NCBI RefSeq assembly: GCF_000765905.2
Contig: NZ_JRPL02000001.1
Span: 62,001-126,000 of the forward strand
Source of the DNA: Helicobacter trogontum
Lineage (GTDB): Bacteria > Campylobacterota > Campylobacteria > Campylobacterales > Helicobacteraceae
Length of the DNA stretch: 64,000 nt
Direction: 5' to 3'
Shown: in pieces, positions 47,028 through 57,039 of the stretch
Position numbering within the stretch: position 1 is the stretch's first letter
Layout: the number at the start of each line of letters is the position of its first letter
Notes under the pieces: generated by a model
What the model was told of the DNA's origin: nothing
The model's database searches: none
Seen by the model: the letters and a program-made list of their open reading frames with translations, nothing else
Position numbers and translations under genes: made by a program

Positions 47028-47102
47028 TGGTGACCCCTAGGGGATTCGAACCCCTGTAGCCACCGTGAAAGGGTGGTATCCTAACCGTTAGATGAAGGGG
47101 CC
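47028..47102 (-). tRNA. tRNA-Glu (anticodon TTC)
   Basis: Minus strand: acceptor GGCCCCT pairs with AGGGGTC (one G-T), then A and CCA. The anticodon stem-loop CCACCCTTTCACGGTGG contains TTC. The T arm is CAGGGGTTCGAATCCCC. Confidence 0.95.
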
Positions 47103-47117
47103 ACAGCTTAGACTAAA

Positions 47118-47193
<76 letters not shown>

Positions 47194-47466
47194 TTTCTAA
47201 AAGCGACTTAAAATAAAGACACAATTCTATCTTTTTTTTTCAATAAAGTCAATATATTTTTGCATTTTTATTAATTTTTTGTATAAATTTTATAAAAAAT
47301 GCGATAAATCTCAATTTTATGTGTATGAAATGATTTTATATAGAGTTTAATAATACGAATTAGCTTACATTAAAAGATATATTCCATGTGTATGACGTTC
47401 TCATATTTTCCTAAACATGCTAGAATGCTAGTGTAATTGCTATATTAATGTCACAAGGTATATTCT

Positions 47467-47733
47467 ATGGAACAACAACTCATGTCGCTTGCCATACAAA
47501 CTTATAAAATCACACTTTTTTTATCCCTGCCTGTCCTGCTTGTCGCTCTCATCATGGGTCTTTTAATCAGTATTTTTCAAGCGACAACACAGATTAATGA
47601 AATGACACTCGCTTTTGTTCCAAAGATTTTAGCAGTTGTTGCTATGATTATTTTTACAATGCCATGGATGTTAAATATGCTTATGGACTTTACCAAAATG
47701 GTAATTAATATGATTCCTAGCATCATCTCTTAA
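47467..47733 (+). CDS. fliQ: flagellar export apparatus protein
   Basis: 88 residues with two membrane helices (~13-38 and 50-72): YKITLFLSLPVLLVALIMGL and QATTQINEMTLAFVPKILAV, the family signature. FliQ forms part of the export gate of the flagellar type III system. AAGGT is upstream. murB starts 5 bases after its stop, the order also seen in H. pylori. Confidence 0.95.
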   Translation: MEQQLMSLAIQTYKITLFLSLPVLLVALIMGLLISIFQATTQINEMTLAFVPKILAVVAMIIFTMPWMLNMLMDFTKMVINMIPSIIS

Positions 47734-47738
47734 CTATT

Positions 47739-48659
47739 ATGCAAGATATACTAATTGATTTTCAAAAATATTCAAGCCTTAAGATTGGCACAAAATTATT
47801 TGTGAAAGTCTTTGATATAACTGATATAGGAGCATATTTTTACCATCAAGATTCTAAAAATCTAGTAGAATGTAATATGCAGGCAAGTAAGAAACCCATT
47901 TTATATAAAAATACCACATTAAATTGCGATATATCCTTAACACACACCACACGATCATTGTTGGAAAAAGATTCTACACAATGGCGTATCATAGGTAAAG
48001 CAAACAATGTACTTGTGTCACCAAATGCAAAGAATCTAGCAATCTTAGGCGATAGTTTTAATTATATTGCCTTAAATGATGATTGCATTGAAATGGGGGC
48101 AAGTGTATCAAGTTTGCAAGCATTTTTATTTTTTAAAAAGCATGATTTAAGTGGGCTTGAATTTCTTAAAAACCTCCCAGGCAATATTGGTGCATTATGC
48201 AATATGAATGCAGGCATGAAGCAATATGAGATAGCAGAAACTCTACAAAGTCTAAATATTAATGGTAGATGGGTTGGAGTAAAAGAGGCAAAACTCTTAT
48301 ATAGGAACCGAGAGAGTGGTGGTGTCATTTTTGCAGCAAGATTTCATAAAATAAAAGGATTTCGCCATGATTTATTGCCACTTTTCACGCAAATGAGAAA
48401 CACTCATCCGCATGAACCTAGCTGTGGAAGTTGCTTTAAGAATCCTCCAAATGATTATGCAGGTAGATTACTAGAGTTAGCAGGTATGAAAGGCTATTTC
48501 ATTAATAATATAGGCTTTAGCAATAAACATGCAAATTTTTTAGTGAATCTTGGTGGGGCAAGTTATGATGATGCGATAAAAGTCATACATCTCGCTAGAA
48601 AAAAAGTTTATGAAACAAGTGGTATACAGCTTGAATGCGAGGTGCAAATATGCGAATAG
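47739..48659 (+). CDS. murB: UDP-N-acetylenolpyruvoylglucosamine reductase
   Basis: Reduces UDP-GlcNAc-enolpyruvate to UDP-MurNAc with NADPH and FAD in peptidoglycan precursor synthesis. 306 residues. It starts with the family TSLKIGT-like SSLKIGTK, has the FAD loop GKANNVLVS, then GLEFLKNLPGNIGALCNMNA and the catalytic-Ser region SCGSCFKNP, LLELAGMKG and SNKHANFLVN. The absence of the type I Tyr loop region suggests a shorter type IIa-like enzyme. It overlaps ybeY by 10 bases. Confidence 0.93.
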   Translation: MQDILIDFQKYSSLKIGTKLFVKVFDITDIGAYFYHQDSKNLVECNMQASKKPILYKNTTLNCDISLTHTTRSLLEKDSTQWRIIGKANNVLVSPNAKNLAILGDSFNYIALNDDCIEMGASVSSLQAFLFFKKHDLSGLEFLKNLPGNIGALCNMNAGMKQYEIAETLQSLNINGRWVGVKEAKLLYRNRESGGVIFAARFHKIKGFRHDLLPLFTQMRNTHPHEPSCGSCFKNPPNDYAGRLLELAGMKGYFINNIGFSNKHANFLVNLGGASYDDAIKVIHLARKKVYETSGIQLECEVQICE

Positions 48660-49393
48660 AATATGATGATGATTTTTTTATGCTAGAGCCATGTAGAAAT
48701 ATATGGAATCATTTTAAAATAGCACATATCTTTCCGCACATGTATGAAAAACTAAAAAATCTACATTACATACAACATACACCAGAATCTAACTCAAATG
48801 AATTATATAGCAAAGTAGATCAACAAATATACACAGCACTACTAAAAGCATGGCAAGATTCTCATAATAATGTTACTCAAAAGTCTAATATAGAAGCAAT
48901 TGGCTACATAGAGTCTTTAGCAGACTTTATTTTGCAGACAATACAAATAGATACTATAAAGCAGTCTCTAAAATTACAAGAGAATTTCTATAAACACATA
49001 GAGTCTTTATATAAACAAGATCTCTATATTGAACTAATTCTTGTAGATAATGAAACCATGCAAGATCTTAATAAACAATATATGGCTAAAGATTATCCCA
49101 CAGATGTATTAAGCTTTCCTTTGATAACGCAAGACATAATAGAATCTGAAGATACACCATCGCAATGTTTAGGCAGCATCATTATTAACGTATGTGAAGT
49201 ATGCGATAAAGCAATATTGTATCAACATAATCTTTATGCAGAGCTTTCACTTCTCTTTATCCATGCATTCTTACACTTGTTAGGTTTTGATCACGAAGAG
49301 GACAATGGAGAACAGAGACTAGTTGAGCAAACAATTATAAAATCTCTATGTTTGCCAGATAGTCTTATTGTAAGAGTAGATTCTAAAGATTAA
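48650..49393 (+). CDS. ybeY: endoribonuclease for rRNA maturation, with N-terminal extension
   Basis: 247 residues from ATG 48650, with GAGG 7 bases upstream; an in-frame ATG at 48635 is less well placed. The C-terminal ~135 residues are YbeY: NKQYMAKDYPTDVLSFPL, LGSIIINVCEV and the zinc motif HAFLHLLGFDHEED. YbeY processes 16S rRNA ends and acts in ribosome quality control. Typical YbeY is ~140-170 residues; the first ~100 residues here are an extra hydrophilic, helical region. Confidence 0.9.
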   Translation: MRIEYDDDFFMLEPCRNIWNHFKIAHIFPHMYEKLKNLHYIQHTPESNSNELYSKVDQQIYTALLKAWQDSHNNVTQKSNIEAIGYIESLADFILQTIQIDTIKQSLKLQENFYKHIESLYKQDLYIELILVDNETMQDLNKQYMAKDYPTDVLSFPLITQDIIESEDTPSQCLGSIIINVCEVCDKAILYQHNLYAELSLLFIHAFLHLLGFDHEEDNGEQRLVEQTIIKSLCLPDSLIVRVDSKD

Positions 49394-49401
49394 AATAGAA
49401 T

Positions 49402-49913
49402 CTAAGGATTAAGCGAACATATTTCATTTAACAGGGTAGTTAAAGCATCAGGGTGGTCTCGCATGTTTTCCCATATATTTGATAACTCTTTATTTGCTAA
49501 AACTTTACCATTAAAACATTTGCCGCTTATAGGTATGTCATTTTCAACCTCAATCAAGACTAGCAACTTCCCATCTTCAGCGTAAAGCTTCATGTCTCCA
49601 TATGTTTTATTATCTAAAGCTAGCGCTTCTGCCAGTAAGTTTCCATTTTCATGATACTTTTTTATTACGCCTTCTTGCCTACCGCTTTTATATCTCACTT
49701 CTAGACTTATATTGCCATTTTCATGATACCATTTTCCTATACCTTCTACTTTACCATTTTTATATGGTGTTGCATTCAAAGTACCCCATTTGTATGATAA
49801 CTTCTCTCTACACAACCGCTTATTTTGTCTGCATCATTTTTGCATTCTTTTAGCATATTTGTATCTAAAGTATAAAATGAGAAAAAAACTACCAGCACAC
49901 TTTTTAACGACAT
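49402..49913 (-). pseudogene. exported MORN-repeat protein, one-base frameshift
   Basis: An N-terminal frame from ATG 49913 (GGAC upstream) encodes a signal-like start MSLKSVLVVFFSFYTLD and then CVERSYHTNGVL, then a stop. The following frame carries MORN_2-type (YwqK-like) repeats: PYKNGKVEGIGKWYHENGN, RYKSGRQEGVIKKYHENGN and LYAEDGK, stop at 49402. Adding one T to the CTTTG run near 49790 joins them as GVLLNATPYKNG. Without the shift it would be ~170 residues. A 137-residue product from an internal ATG is possible but would lack export. Confidence 0.65.
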
Positions 49914-49994
49914 GATTCGTCCTTTTCAACTGGCTATCAAACTTGTATTTTAAAGAACAACTATCACAATAAGATTAAGATTCTAAAGCTAACC

Positions 49995-52073
49995 CTACAC
50001 TGCGATTTCACGCATATCACCAAACTCCATAAACGCTTTAAATGCGAGTGTGATTAGACCAATGCGATTTTTCCTCAATGTCATATCTTCCGTTAAAATC
50101 AAAACACTATCAAATACAGAATCTAAATCATCTTTAAGTGAGAATAGTGCTTCTATCTGCGCTAGATATGACTCGGAATCTAGAGTATTATTTATAATTT
50201 CTACATTCTTTTTACGCTCATATGCCATAAGATTATCATAAAGTGTTGCTTCACTTGTCTCAAATAGCTCTGTATTTAGTACTATATCTTGTGCTAGATT
50301 CTTATCATCTAAAATATTTGCTACACGTTTAAAAGTGCTTATCACAGATCTTATATCCGCACTCTCAAAATAAGATGCAAGTGCCAGTATTTTATCAAAA
50401 CTTTGTGCAACACCAAATCCCATAAGTAATACACAACGCACAATGCTTGGATTTACACCCGGAAAGATTCCATACACTCTCTCCATCATAAATTCTACAA
50501 GCATGTCTTGCTTTGCATTTGTGTAAGATTTACTTGCAAGATTGCATATCTCTTTTATACTCAAATCAAACCCAAATTGATGTGCTATTCGCAAGATGGC
50601 AGCAACTTGTCTCCGCAATGCAAATGGATCTTTTGAACCACTTGGAATCTTATTGATATTAAAAAGTGTAAAAATAGTATCAAGCTTATTAGACATGTTG
50701 ACAATAGCACTTATTTTGCTGCTAGGTAATGCCGCTTGTAGTCCATTAGGCAGATATTGCTCTCTTATTGCAAGACATACTTCAGAATCCATTCCATTAT
50801 CTTTTGCAAAATATGATCCCATAATACCCTGTAATTCTGGAAACTCACCAACGCTTTGAGATAATAGATCGCACTTTGCATATTTTAAGGCTTGTATGAT
50901 AAGATTTTTTTCGCTTTCATCGCATTTTATATATTTTGTATTCAGTAATGCTATAAGATCATTTGCTATGTCTTGCTCTCGTGCAATTTTATCACAAAGG
51001 CTTCCTGCACCCTCCATAAAGCTGATAGATCCAAGGCTTCCAAACTCCATTTTAGAATTTATATCTTGTGTGTAGAAAAACATTGCATCTTCAAGTCTTG
51101 CTCTCAATACCTTTTCATTACCTTTTACAATAAGAGAGAAATCGCCACCAAAGGAATTGCTTACCACTATAAAGCCATGAAAAAGTTTTGAATCTTTATA
51201 TACTGCAAAATACCTTTGGTTCTCTTTCATAGAAGTTATAATCATCTCTTGTGGAATCTTTAAAAACTTTTCATCAAAGATTCCAAGCATTGCATGTGGA
51301 CATTCTGTAATCGCTACAATCTCTTGTAATAAGTCAGCATCAATTTCCACTTTTATATTATGTCTATTCTCAAGTTCTTTTATTTCTTGTAATATCAGCT
51401 CCTTACGCTTATCTTGCTCTAGTATCACACCATTTTGTGCTAAAAAAATACGATAGGTTTCTATACTTGTGACATAGCAACTTTTTTGTTTGTTATCTGT
51501 ATCTTTTGCTTGTCTGTGTGCAAAAATAAGATTATTTCCCTTTATGCCATAAGCATTGCAAGCAATATTTTTATTATCAAGCATAATACAAATATTTCGT
51601 ATAGGTCGTATAAAACTTTCCTTGCAATTTCCCCAACGCATACTTTTACCAAACTGCAATGAGCAAAGCAAAGTAATCACCATATTTTCTAAGAGCTTAC
51701 TTGATTCTACCCCTAGCACTTCTTTTTCATAAAACAGCACTTCCTTACCGTCTTTAAGGGCTGTTTTTACCATATCACTCGTAATATTATTTTTTTGTAG
51801 AAAGCTTTGCATAGCTTTTGTTGGTATATTATTTAAATCATAGGCAATAGCAAGTGGTGGTCCATAGATTTCTAGTTTTGTATCAGGTTGTTTTAATGCA
51901 AAATCCTTATGTAAAAAACTTAATCTTCGGGGTGTATAGAAGAAGTCAAATTCTGCTTCAAGTCGATTTTCTTTTAAGATATTTTTCCAATTTTCTTCGA
52001 TATTACTTAGATTTTTTAATAGTGGAATTGCGGGTAATTCTTCCGTGAAAATTTCAATAAATAACTCTGCCAT
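49995..52073 (-). CDS. glyS: glycyl-tRNA synthetase beta subunit
   Basis: 692 residues from the ATG at 52073 (MAELFIEIFTEELPA, the canonical start); a longer frame to 52157 is not needed. It has the class IIc beta-subunit blocks FGKSMRWGN, ECPHAMLGIFDEKFL, KENQRYFAV, SNSFGGD, the HD-like region, and GSKDPFALRRQVAAILRI near the C-terminus. It pairs with GlyQ, not in the window, as an alpha2beta2 enzyme. Divergent from the SLT-like gene (64-base gap). Confidence 0.95.
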   Translation of the reverse strand: MAELFIEIFTEELPAIPLLKNLSNIEENWKNILKENRLEAEFDFFYTPRRLSFLHKDFALKQPDTKLEIYGPPLAIAYDLNNIPTKAMQSFLQKNNITSDMVKTALKDGKEVLFYEKEVLGVESSKLLENMVITLLCSLQFGKSMRWGNCKESFIRPIRNICIMLDNKNIACNAYGIKGNNLIFAHRQAKDTDNKQKSCYVTSIETYRIFLAQNGVILEQDKRKELILQEIKELENRHNIKVEIDADLLQEIVAITECPHAMLGIFDEKFLKIPQEMIITSMKENQRYFAVYKDSKLFHGFIVVSNSFGGDFSLIVKGNEKVLRARLEDAMFFYTQDINSKMEFGSLGSISFMEGAGSLCDKIAREQDIANDLIALLNTKYIKCDESEKNLIIQALKYAKCDLLSQSVGEFPELQGIMGSYFAKDNGMDSEVCLAIREQYLPNGLQAALPSSKISAIVNMSNKLDTIFTLFNINKIPSGSKDPFALRRQVAAILRIAHQFGFDLSIKEICNLASKSYTNAKQDMLVEFMMERVYGIFPGVNPSIVRCVLLMGFGVAQSFDKILALASYFESADIRSVISTFKRVANILDDKNLAQDIVLNTELFETSEATLYDNLMAYERKKNVEIINNTLDSESYLAQIEALFSLKDDLDSVFDSVLILTEDMTLRKNRIGLITLAFKAFMEFGDMREIAV

Positions 52074-52137
52074 TATACTCGTGCCTTTGTAAATTGATTG
52101 TATAATTTTAGCAAATAAAAGTGAAAAAGGCTTAAGC

Positions 52138-52770
52138 ATGCAGAGAATATTTATCACTACATTTTGGTGCTATGTTGTTTCTATGCTGCTCTATCAGAAT
52201 CTAGCTGCTAAGTCAAAAATATCAATAAAAATAGAGGGTACTTGCATAACACTGCAAGATTTTACTCAAGAGCAAAAAGATATACTCATGTATGCTTACT
52301 ATTATGGTAGGGATCATGGTTTTGGTTATCTAATGGCAGCAATTGCATGGCGAGAATCTTGTGCAGGTGAATATTTAATAAACTTCTCTGATCCTTCTGC
52401 AGGAATTTATCACGCGCATATTCCAAATGTTATTAGAAAATATACAAAATACGCAGACTCATCTTTTTTGCGTAATGTTGTAGGGCAAATGCTCATTTCA
52501 GATCCCTTACTTGCATCATCTATTGCACTTGATAATCTGCGATATTGGCATAAAGTCCATAAAGGTGATTTGCAAAAAATTATAAAGTCATATAATAAAG
52601 GCTTTGCATGGCGGAATAAAGAAAGTGCAAACAAGCAAGCTCAAGCTTATTATATAGATATTATGAAAAAGATAAAAGAGCTTGAGACGTTTATCCCGCA
52701 ATATATTCATATCTATAAATTGCAAACACCATATAGGGATTTTAAAATAAAGTTTGATGAGAAAAAATAG
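52138..52770 (+). CDS. lytic transglycosylase-like exported protein
   Basis: 210 residues with a signal peptide (~1-23). The SLT-like core has AYYYGRDHGFGYLMAAIAWR with E73 in WRESCAGEY as the likely catalytic acid, then FSDPSAGIYHAHI and the C-terminal KIIKSYNKGFAWR matching the AYN-like motif. It probably cleaves peptidoglycan in the periplasm, but is more divergent than Slt or MltC. It ends inside the 5' region of copA's longest frame, 22 bases before copA's ATG. Confidence 0.65.
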   Translation: MQRIFITTFWCYVVSMLLYQNLAAKSKISIKIEGTCITLQDFTQEQKDILMYAYYYGRDHGFGYLMAAIAWRESCAGEYLINFSDPSAGIYHAHIPNVIRKYTKYADSSFLRNVVGQMLISDPLLASSIALDNLRYWHKVHKGDLQKIIKSYNKGFAWRNKESANKQAQAYYIDIMKKIKELETFIPQYIHIYKLQTPYRDFKIKFDEKK

Positions 52771-52792
52771 GATTAATTTAAAAAGGAATAGT

Positions 52793-55303
52793 ATGCAATC
52801 CAAAGAAACCCATACAAAAGATATTAATTTTGATTCTGTGCGATTAGGAATTTCTGGCATGCGTTGTGCAAGTTGTTCTGCAAGTATTGAAAATGAATTG
52901 AGAAAAAAAGATGGTATACAAGAAGCAAATGTATATATATTAAACAATACGGCGGTAATAAAATTTAATAAAGAACAATGTGATGTTGATTCTATTATCT
53001 CATGTATAGAATCTTTGGGGTTCAAAGCGACACCTGCTTCAAAGCCAACTTTTAGCCTAGCAAATAACACTAGTATATCTAACAATTCTAATCAAATAAA
53101 GGGGAGTTTTACACTAAAACCACCACATGCAGATTCTGTGAATAAAATTTCTTTTCAAAATTCTGCAAGTATAGATACATTGCAAAATACAAAAATACCC
53201 AATTCCACTAAAACAACCGATACAGAATCTACAAAAATTACGGAAAAAACAACGCAAAATACACAAAAAAACCTCTTTCAAAGATTAAATAATTATGTCG
53301 AACATACGCTTCTAAATGATAAAAGACGACTAAGTCTTAGTATTATACTTTCCTTAATAATACTTTATCTTAGTATGTTGCATGATATGTTTAATCTTCC
53401 ATTACCACAGGTGTTATATAACCCCATCTATAATGGTATGATACAACTCTTTATAACACTTTGTGTTATGCATTTTGGACGAAATATATATTTTCATGGT
53501 TTAAAGGCACTATTTGCCTTGCGTCCCAATATGGATTCGCTAGTGAGTGTTGGAAGCTTATCGGGCTTTTTATATAGCTGTTTTAGTTTATATCAAATGT
53601 GGAATACTTCAAACACAAATCATTTGTACTTTGAGAGTGTTTGTATCATTCTAAGTTTTATTATGCTTGGTAAATTTATGGAAGAAAATGCAAAAAATAA
53701 AGCCATAAAGAATGCAAAAGCACTTTTACAAAGGCAAAGCAATGTAGCCTTAAAAATCATAAATACACAGGCTCTATATTTAGATAATAACGATGCGTTA
53801 GAAGTTAAGGAAGTGTCCCCATATGATCTCAAAATAGGCGATTATATACGTATATTGCCACATAGTTTTATCCCTATAGATTCTACACTCTATTCAGTAG
53901 AGGCTAGTGTTGATGAAAGTATGCTTAGCGGTGAGAGTATCCCAATACGAAAGGAAAAGACAGAACAGCTATTTGCAGGAACACTAAATCTTGACACGCC
54001 AATTATAGCCTGTGTTAGTCATACTTTAAAAGATTCTAAGATTAGCAAAATGCAAACATTATTAGAGCAAACTCTTGAAAGCAAGGCGCAAATTGCAAAA
54101 CTCGCAGACAGAATTTCACTTATATTTGTTCCAGTGGTCATGCTGCTTGCGATTTGTAGTGGAATCTTTTGGTTTATTTTTGAAGGTTTAGAAAGTGCCA
54201 TGCTCTATTTTGCAAGCACACTTCTTATTTCTTGTCCGTGTGCATTGGGACTTGCTACACCTATGGCAATCCTTTTTGCAAATGCTAGGGCAAACACGCT
54301 TGGAATCTTTTTTAAAAATGCACAAAGCCTTGAAAATCTAAGCAAAGCAGATTATATAGTATTTGATAAGACAGGCACTCTCACACAAAGGGATTTCCAT
54401 CTACATAAGATAATTTTAAAAAATAAAGAGAGTAATATAGATGAAAAAGAATTACTGCATCTAGCAGCTTCCATTGAAGTTTCAAGTAATCATATCATTG
54501 CCAGAGCAATTTGCAATAGTTTTGAAGATACGGGGCTGTATAAACAAATAGAATCTAAGCAATATATGAATGCAGGTATAGAATCTAAACTACTTATAGA
54601 TTCTAAAGAGAGGGTGTTTCTTATTGGCAATGCAAAGCTTTTGAAAGATAGAGCAGGATTTGTGGTTACAGAAGAATTTATAGAAGGTTGCGTTTGCGTA
54701 TATATTGCAGAAATTGTTCAAAATGAAGTGATTTTGCTAGGGCATATCTATTTAGCTGAAACTCTAAAACCGCATGCACAAGAAATGATACAAGAATTGC
54801 AAAAAAGTGGTTTTAACTGCGAGATTTTAAGTGGAGATACGAAGGAAAATGTGGGATATATTGCTAAAATGTTGCAAATTCCATATCAAGCAGAATGCCT
54901 ACCTGAAGATAAAATGAGACATATTGAAACATTGCAAAATCAAGGACATAAAGTCATTATGGTAGGTGATGGGGTAAATGATTCCATTGCAATAGCAAAG
55001 GCAGATATTTCACTTGTTATGGCAAGTGGAAGTGAAGTTAGTATTGAGTATGGACATATTGTTTATTTTAGAGATGATTTGCTAGGCATTGTAGAAGCAC
55101 TGCAATTAGGCAAACGAACTTTAAAGAATATCAAACAAAACTTAGGTTTTGCATTTATATATAACATCATTTGTATACCTATTGCGATGGGGTTATTTAG
55201 CTCTTTTGGAATCACATTAAATCCAATGTTTGCAAGCCTTGCTATGAGTCTTAGCTCTATTAGTGTTGTAGGTAATGCAAGTAGGTTATATAGAGTTAAA
55301 TGA
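52793..55303 (+). CDS. copA: copper-translocating P-type ATPase
   Basis: 836 residues from ATG 52793 (AAAGGA upstream; an earlier in-frame ATG lacks one). It has one N-terminal metal-binding domain with GMRCASC (22-28). A ~90-residue Ser/Thr/Asn/Lys-rich linker then leads to eight membrane helices with the CPC metal motif (C481-P-C483). The phosphorylation site is DKTGT (D525), and GDGVNDSIAI follows near the end. It exports monovalent copper from the cytoplasm. No copZ or copper regulator is next to it. Confidence 0.93.
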   Translation: MQSKETHTKDINFDSVRLGISGMRCASCSASIENELRKKDGIQEANVYILNNTAVIKFNKEQCDVDSIISCIESLGFKATPASKPTFSLANNTSISNNSNQIKGSFTLKPPHADSVNKISFQNSASIDTLQNTKIPNSTKTTDTESTKITEKTTQNTQKNLFQRLNNYVEHTLLNDKRRLSLSIILSLIILYLSMLHDMFNLPLPQVLYNPIYNGMIQLFITLCVMHFGRNIYFHGLKALFALRPNMDSLVSVGSLSGFLYSCFSLYQMWNTSNTNHLYFESVCIILSFIMLGKFMEENAKNKAIKNAKALLQRQSNVALKIINTQALYLDNNDALEVKEVSPYDLKIGDYIRILPHSFIPIDSTLYSVEASVDESMLSGESIPIRKEKTEQLFAGTLNLDTPIIACVSHTLKDSKISKMQTLLEQTLESKAQIAKLADRISLIFVPVVMLLAICSGIFWFIFEGLESAMLYFASTLLISCPCALGLATPMAILFANARANTLGIFFKNAQSLENLSKADYIVFDKTGTLTQRDFHLHKIILKNKESNIDEKELLHLAASIEVSSNHIIARAICNSFEDTGLYKQIESKQYMNAGIESKLLIDSKERVFLIGNAKLLKDRAGFVVTEEFIEGCVCVYIAEIVQNEVILLGHIYLAETLKPHAQEMIQELQKSGFNCEILSGDTKENVGYIAKMLQIPYQAECLPEDKMRHIETLQNQGHKVIMVGDGVNDSIAIAKADISLVMASGSEVSIEYGHIVYFRDDLLGIVEALQLGKRTLKNIKQNLGFAFIYNIICIPIAMGLFSSFGITLNPMFASLAMSLSSISVVGNASRLYRVK

Positions 55304-55849
55304 TTTTACAAATACACTTAGTCATCTCTTTAAAGCTAAGTTTACAATGATTTGTTTTATAGGAGTGTTAAGACTTCTCTTGATATTTTTGAAACTATAT
55401 AGACATCTTATAATTTTTAAAAGCCTATATATTCATAATCCTTTAGGCACTTATTAATAAATGTAGAAAAAGTTATTATACGTCTTGTCAATACATCTAA
55501 GTCTAAAACCATAATATTGCTTTTGCCTACTTATTTCACTATAACAAATAACAAGGCATTTTACTTTGTATTTTTGTATATCAGCATTAAAAAATGTCTA
55601 GATAGTTTGATAAATAATTTAAGAAAACAATCTATTATTTTTATACAACATTTTATAATGCAACTTAATAGTGCATTAATAGTTATAAAGAAACAGATGA
55701 GCAATTTATTACAACAAACTATATTGCAATCACAAAAAAGTGCACAATCAAAAAAGAAATGTTAGCAAGATAATCAATCCAAATAATCTCTTATGCAATA
55801 TACCGACACTCAATCAAATACGAGTGTATCTTGCACAAAGATTACAAAA
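55304..55849. other. 546-base intergenic region, no convincing gene
   Basis: AT-rich, between copA (plus) and the BspA-like gene (minus, 3' end). An 82-codon plus-strand frame at 55517-55765 has no ribosome site and a composition like translated AT-rich spacer. No terminator with a T-run is clear. Confidence 0.45.
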
Positions 55850-56584
55850 TTATCTATATTCTTCCTTTTTCATAGCATCTATTTTTTGTTCTTCTTGAAA
55901 CTCTTTTTTATACCAGCTAGGGATTGTCTGCATACCAGATCGATAAAGCATCTTTGTTTTATTTTTAACCTTATTAATATTCCACATGCTTATATCCTGA
56001 TTAAAAGACTTTGCACTATGAAACATATCACGCATAGTAAGCACGTTGTGTGTATCCCATCTATCAAGTGGCTGATTAAAGTTATCTGCCCCACAAAACA
56101 TACTCCCCATACCTTCTACATTACTAACATTCCATGAGTTTAATGGCTGATTAAAAGCTTTTGCGTTAAAAAACACGCCAAACATAAAACGCACATGAGA
56201 GACATCCCACTTATCTAATGGCTGATTAAAATTTACTGCTTCATAGAACATACCACTCATGCTTATTACATTACTCACATTCCACTCATTAATGTTATGA
56301 TTAAAAAACCTTGCATGAGAAAACATGTAGCTCATATCTGTCACATTACTCACATTCCACGTTTCTATGCCGCTAAAATCCTTTCGGTTCGAGTTTTCAA
56401 AAAGTCTGCTCATATCTGTAATATTACTTGTATCAATCGCACTTAATGGAATACTTGGATCTTTTAGCAAACGCATAAGATATTCCTTTGTTTTTGGAGC
56501 ATATATCTCTTGTGCGGTTATAAAATGACAACCAATAAAATATAATAAACAAAACCATACTGCACCCATAATACTTTTTTGCAT
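55850..56584 (-). CDS. BspA-like (DUF285) leucine-rich surface protein
   Basis: 244 residues with a signal peptide (~1-24, ending ITAQE). About six repeats of ~25 residues follow, each of the type W-N/D-V-S-N/H-V-x-x-M-x-x-M-F-x-x-A-x-x-F-N-Q-P-L, for example WNVSNVTDMSYMFSHARFFN and WDVSHVRFMFGVFFNAKAFN. This is the DUF285/BspA-like repeat, found in surface and secreted proteins of host-associated bacteria and mycoplasmas. The last ~25 residues are charged. Likely exported; binding target unknown. Confidence 0.85.
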   Translation of the reverse strand: MQKSIMGAVWFCLLYFIGCHFITAQEIYAPKTKEYLMRLLKDPSIPLSAIDTSNITDMSRLFENSNRKDFSGIETWNVSNVTDMSYMFSHARFFNHNINEWNVSNVISMSGMFYEAVNFNQPLDKWDVSHVRFMFGVFFNAKAFNQPLNSWNVSNVEGMGSMFCGADNFNQPLDRWDTHNVLTMRDMFHSAKSFNQDISMWNINKVKNKTKMLYRSGMQTIPSWYKKEFQEEQKIDAMKKEEYR

Positions 56585-57039
56585 ATGACCTCTTTCTTAT
56601 AGTAATATTAAAACTACATTATATCAAAAGCCTATAGAATCTTAAAAATATTATAAGATTACTATTGGTAATCTTAGGTAATGAAATTCTATTCTTTTCT
56701 TCATACAAATCTTAAACTTTAGAAATATTGCTATGAAATCTAATTAAAATATATACAACTTATATCTGCTTAAGCCAAAGCAAATCTCTAGTTCATTCTT
56801 TTTTATTATCTTTAGAAAATTTGTATGCAATATTATAAAAGATAGAATATTTATTTTGATATAACTAAGTATCTTAAAGTTAGAGAATCTAGCAAACATA
56901 CATAAAAACAATCTTTATAGAATCTGAAATATACAAATTCACCACTTGGAGTAAAATAATAACACTAACAAATTCTACGCAATATTTCGATATAATGAAA
57001 CCTTTAACAATTGATTTTCTATGGAGATGAGGAAAAGTA
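56585..57039. other. divergent intergenic region with the ald promoter
   Basis: 455 AT-rich bases without a gene. TATAAT at 56991-56996 is a -10 box, 44 bases before the ald ATG, followed by GATGAGGA as ribosome site. AGAATCT words occur at about 56637, 56884 and 56920. Confidence 0.5.

Noticed and set aside
55517-55765. 82-codon plus-strand frame after copA
   Set aside because: No ribosome site or promoter, and it looks like translated AT-rich spacer.
55793-56137. 114-codon plus-strand frame
   Set aside because: Antisense to the BspA-like repeats; its own repeats are the complement of theirs.
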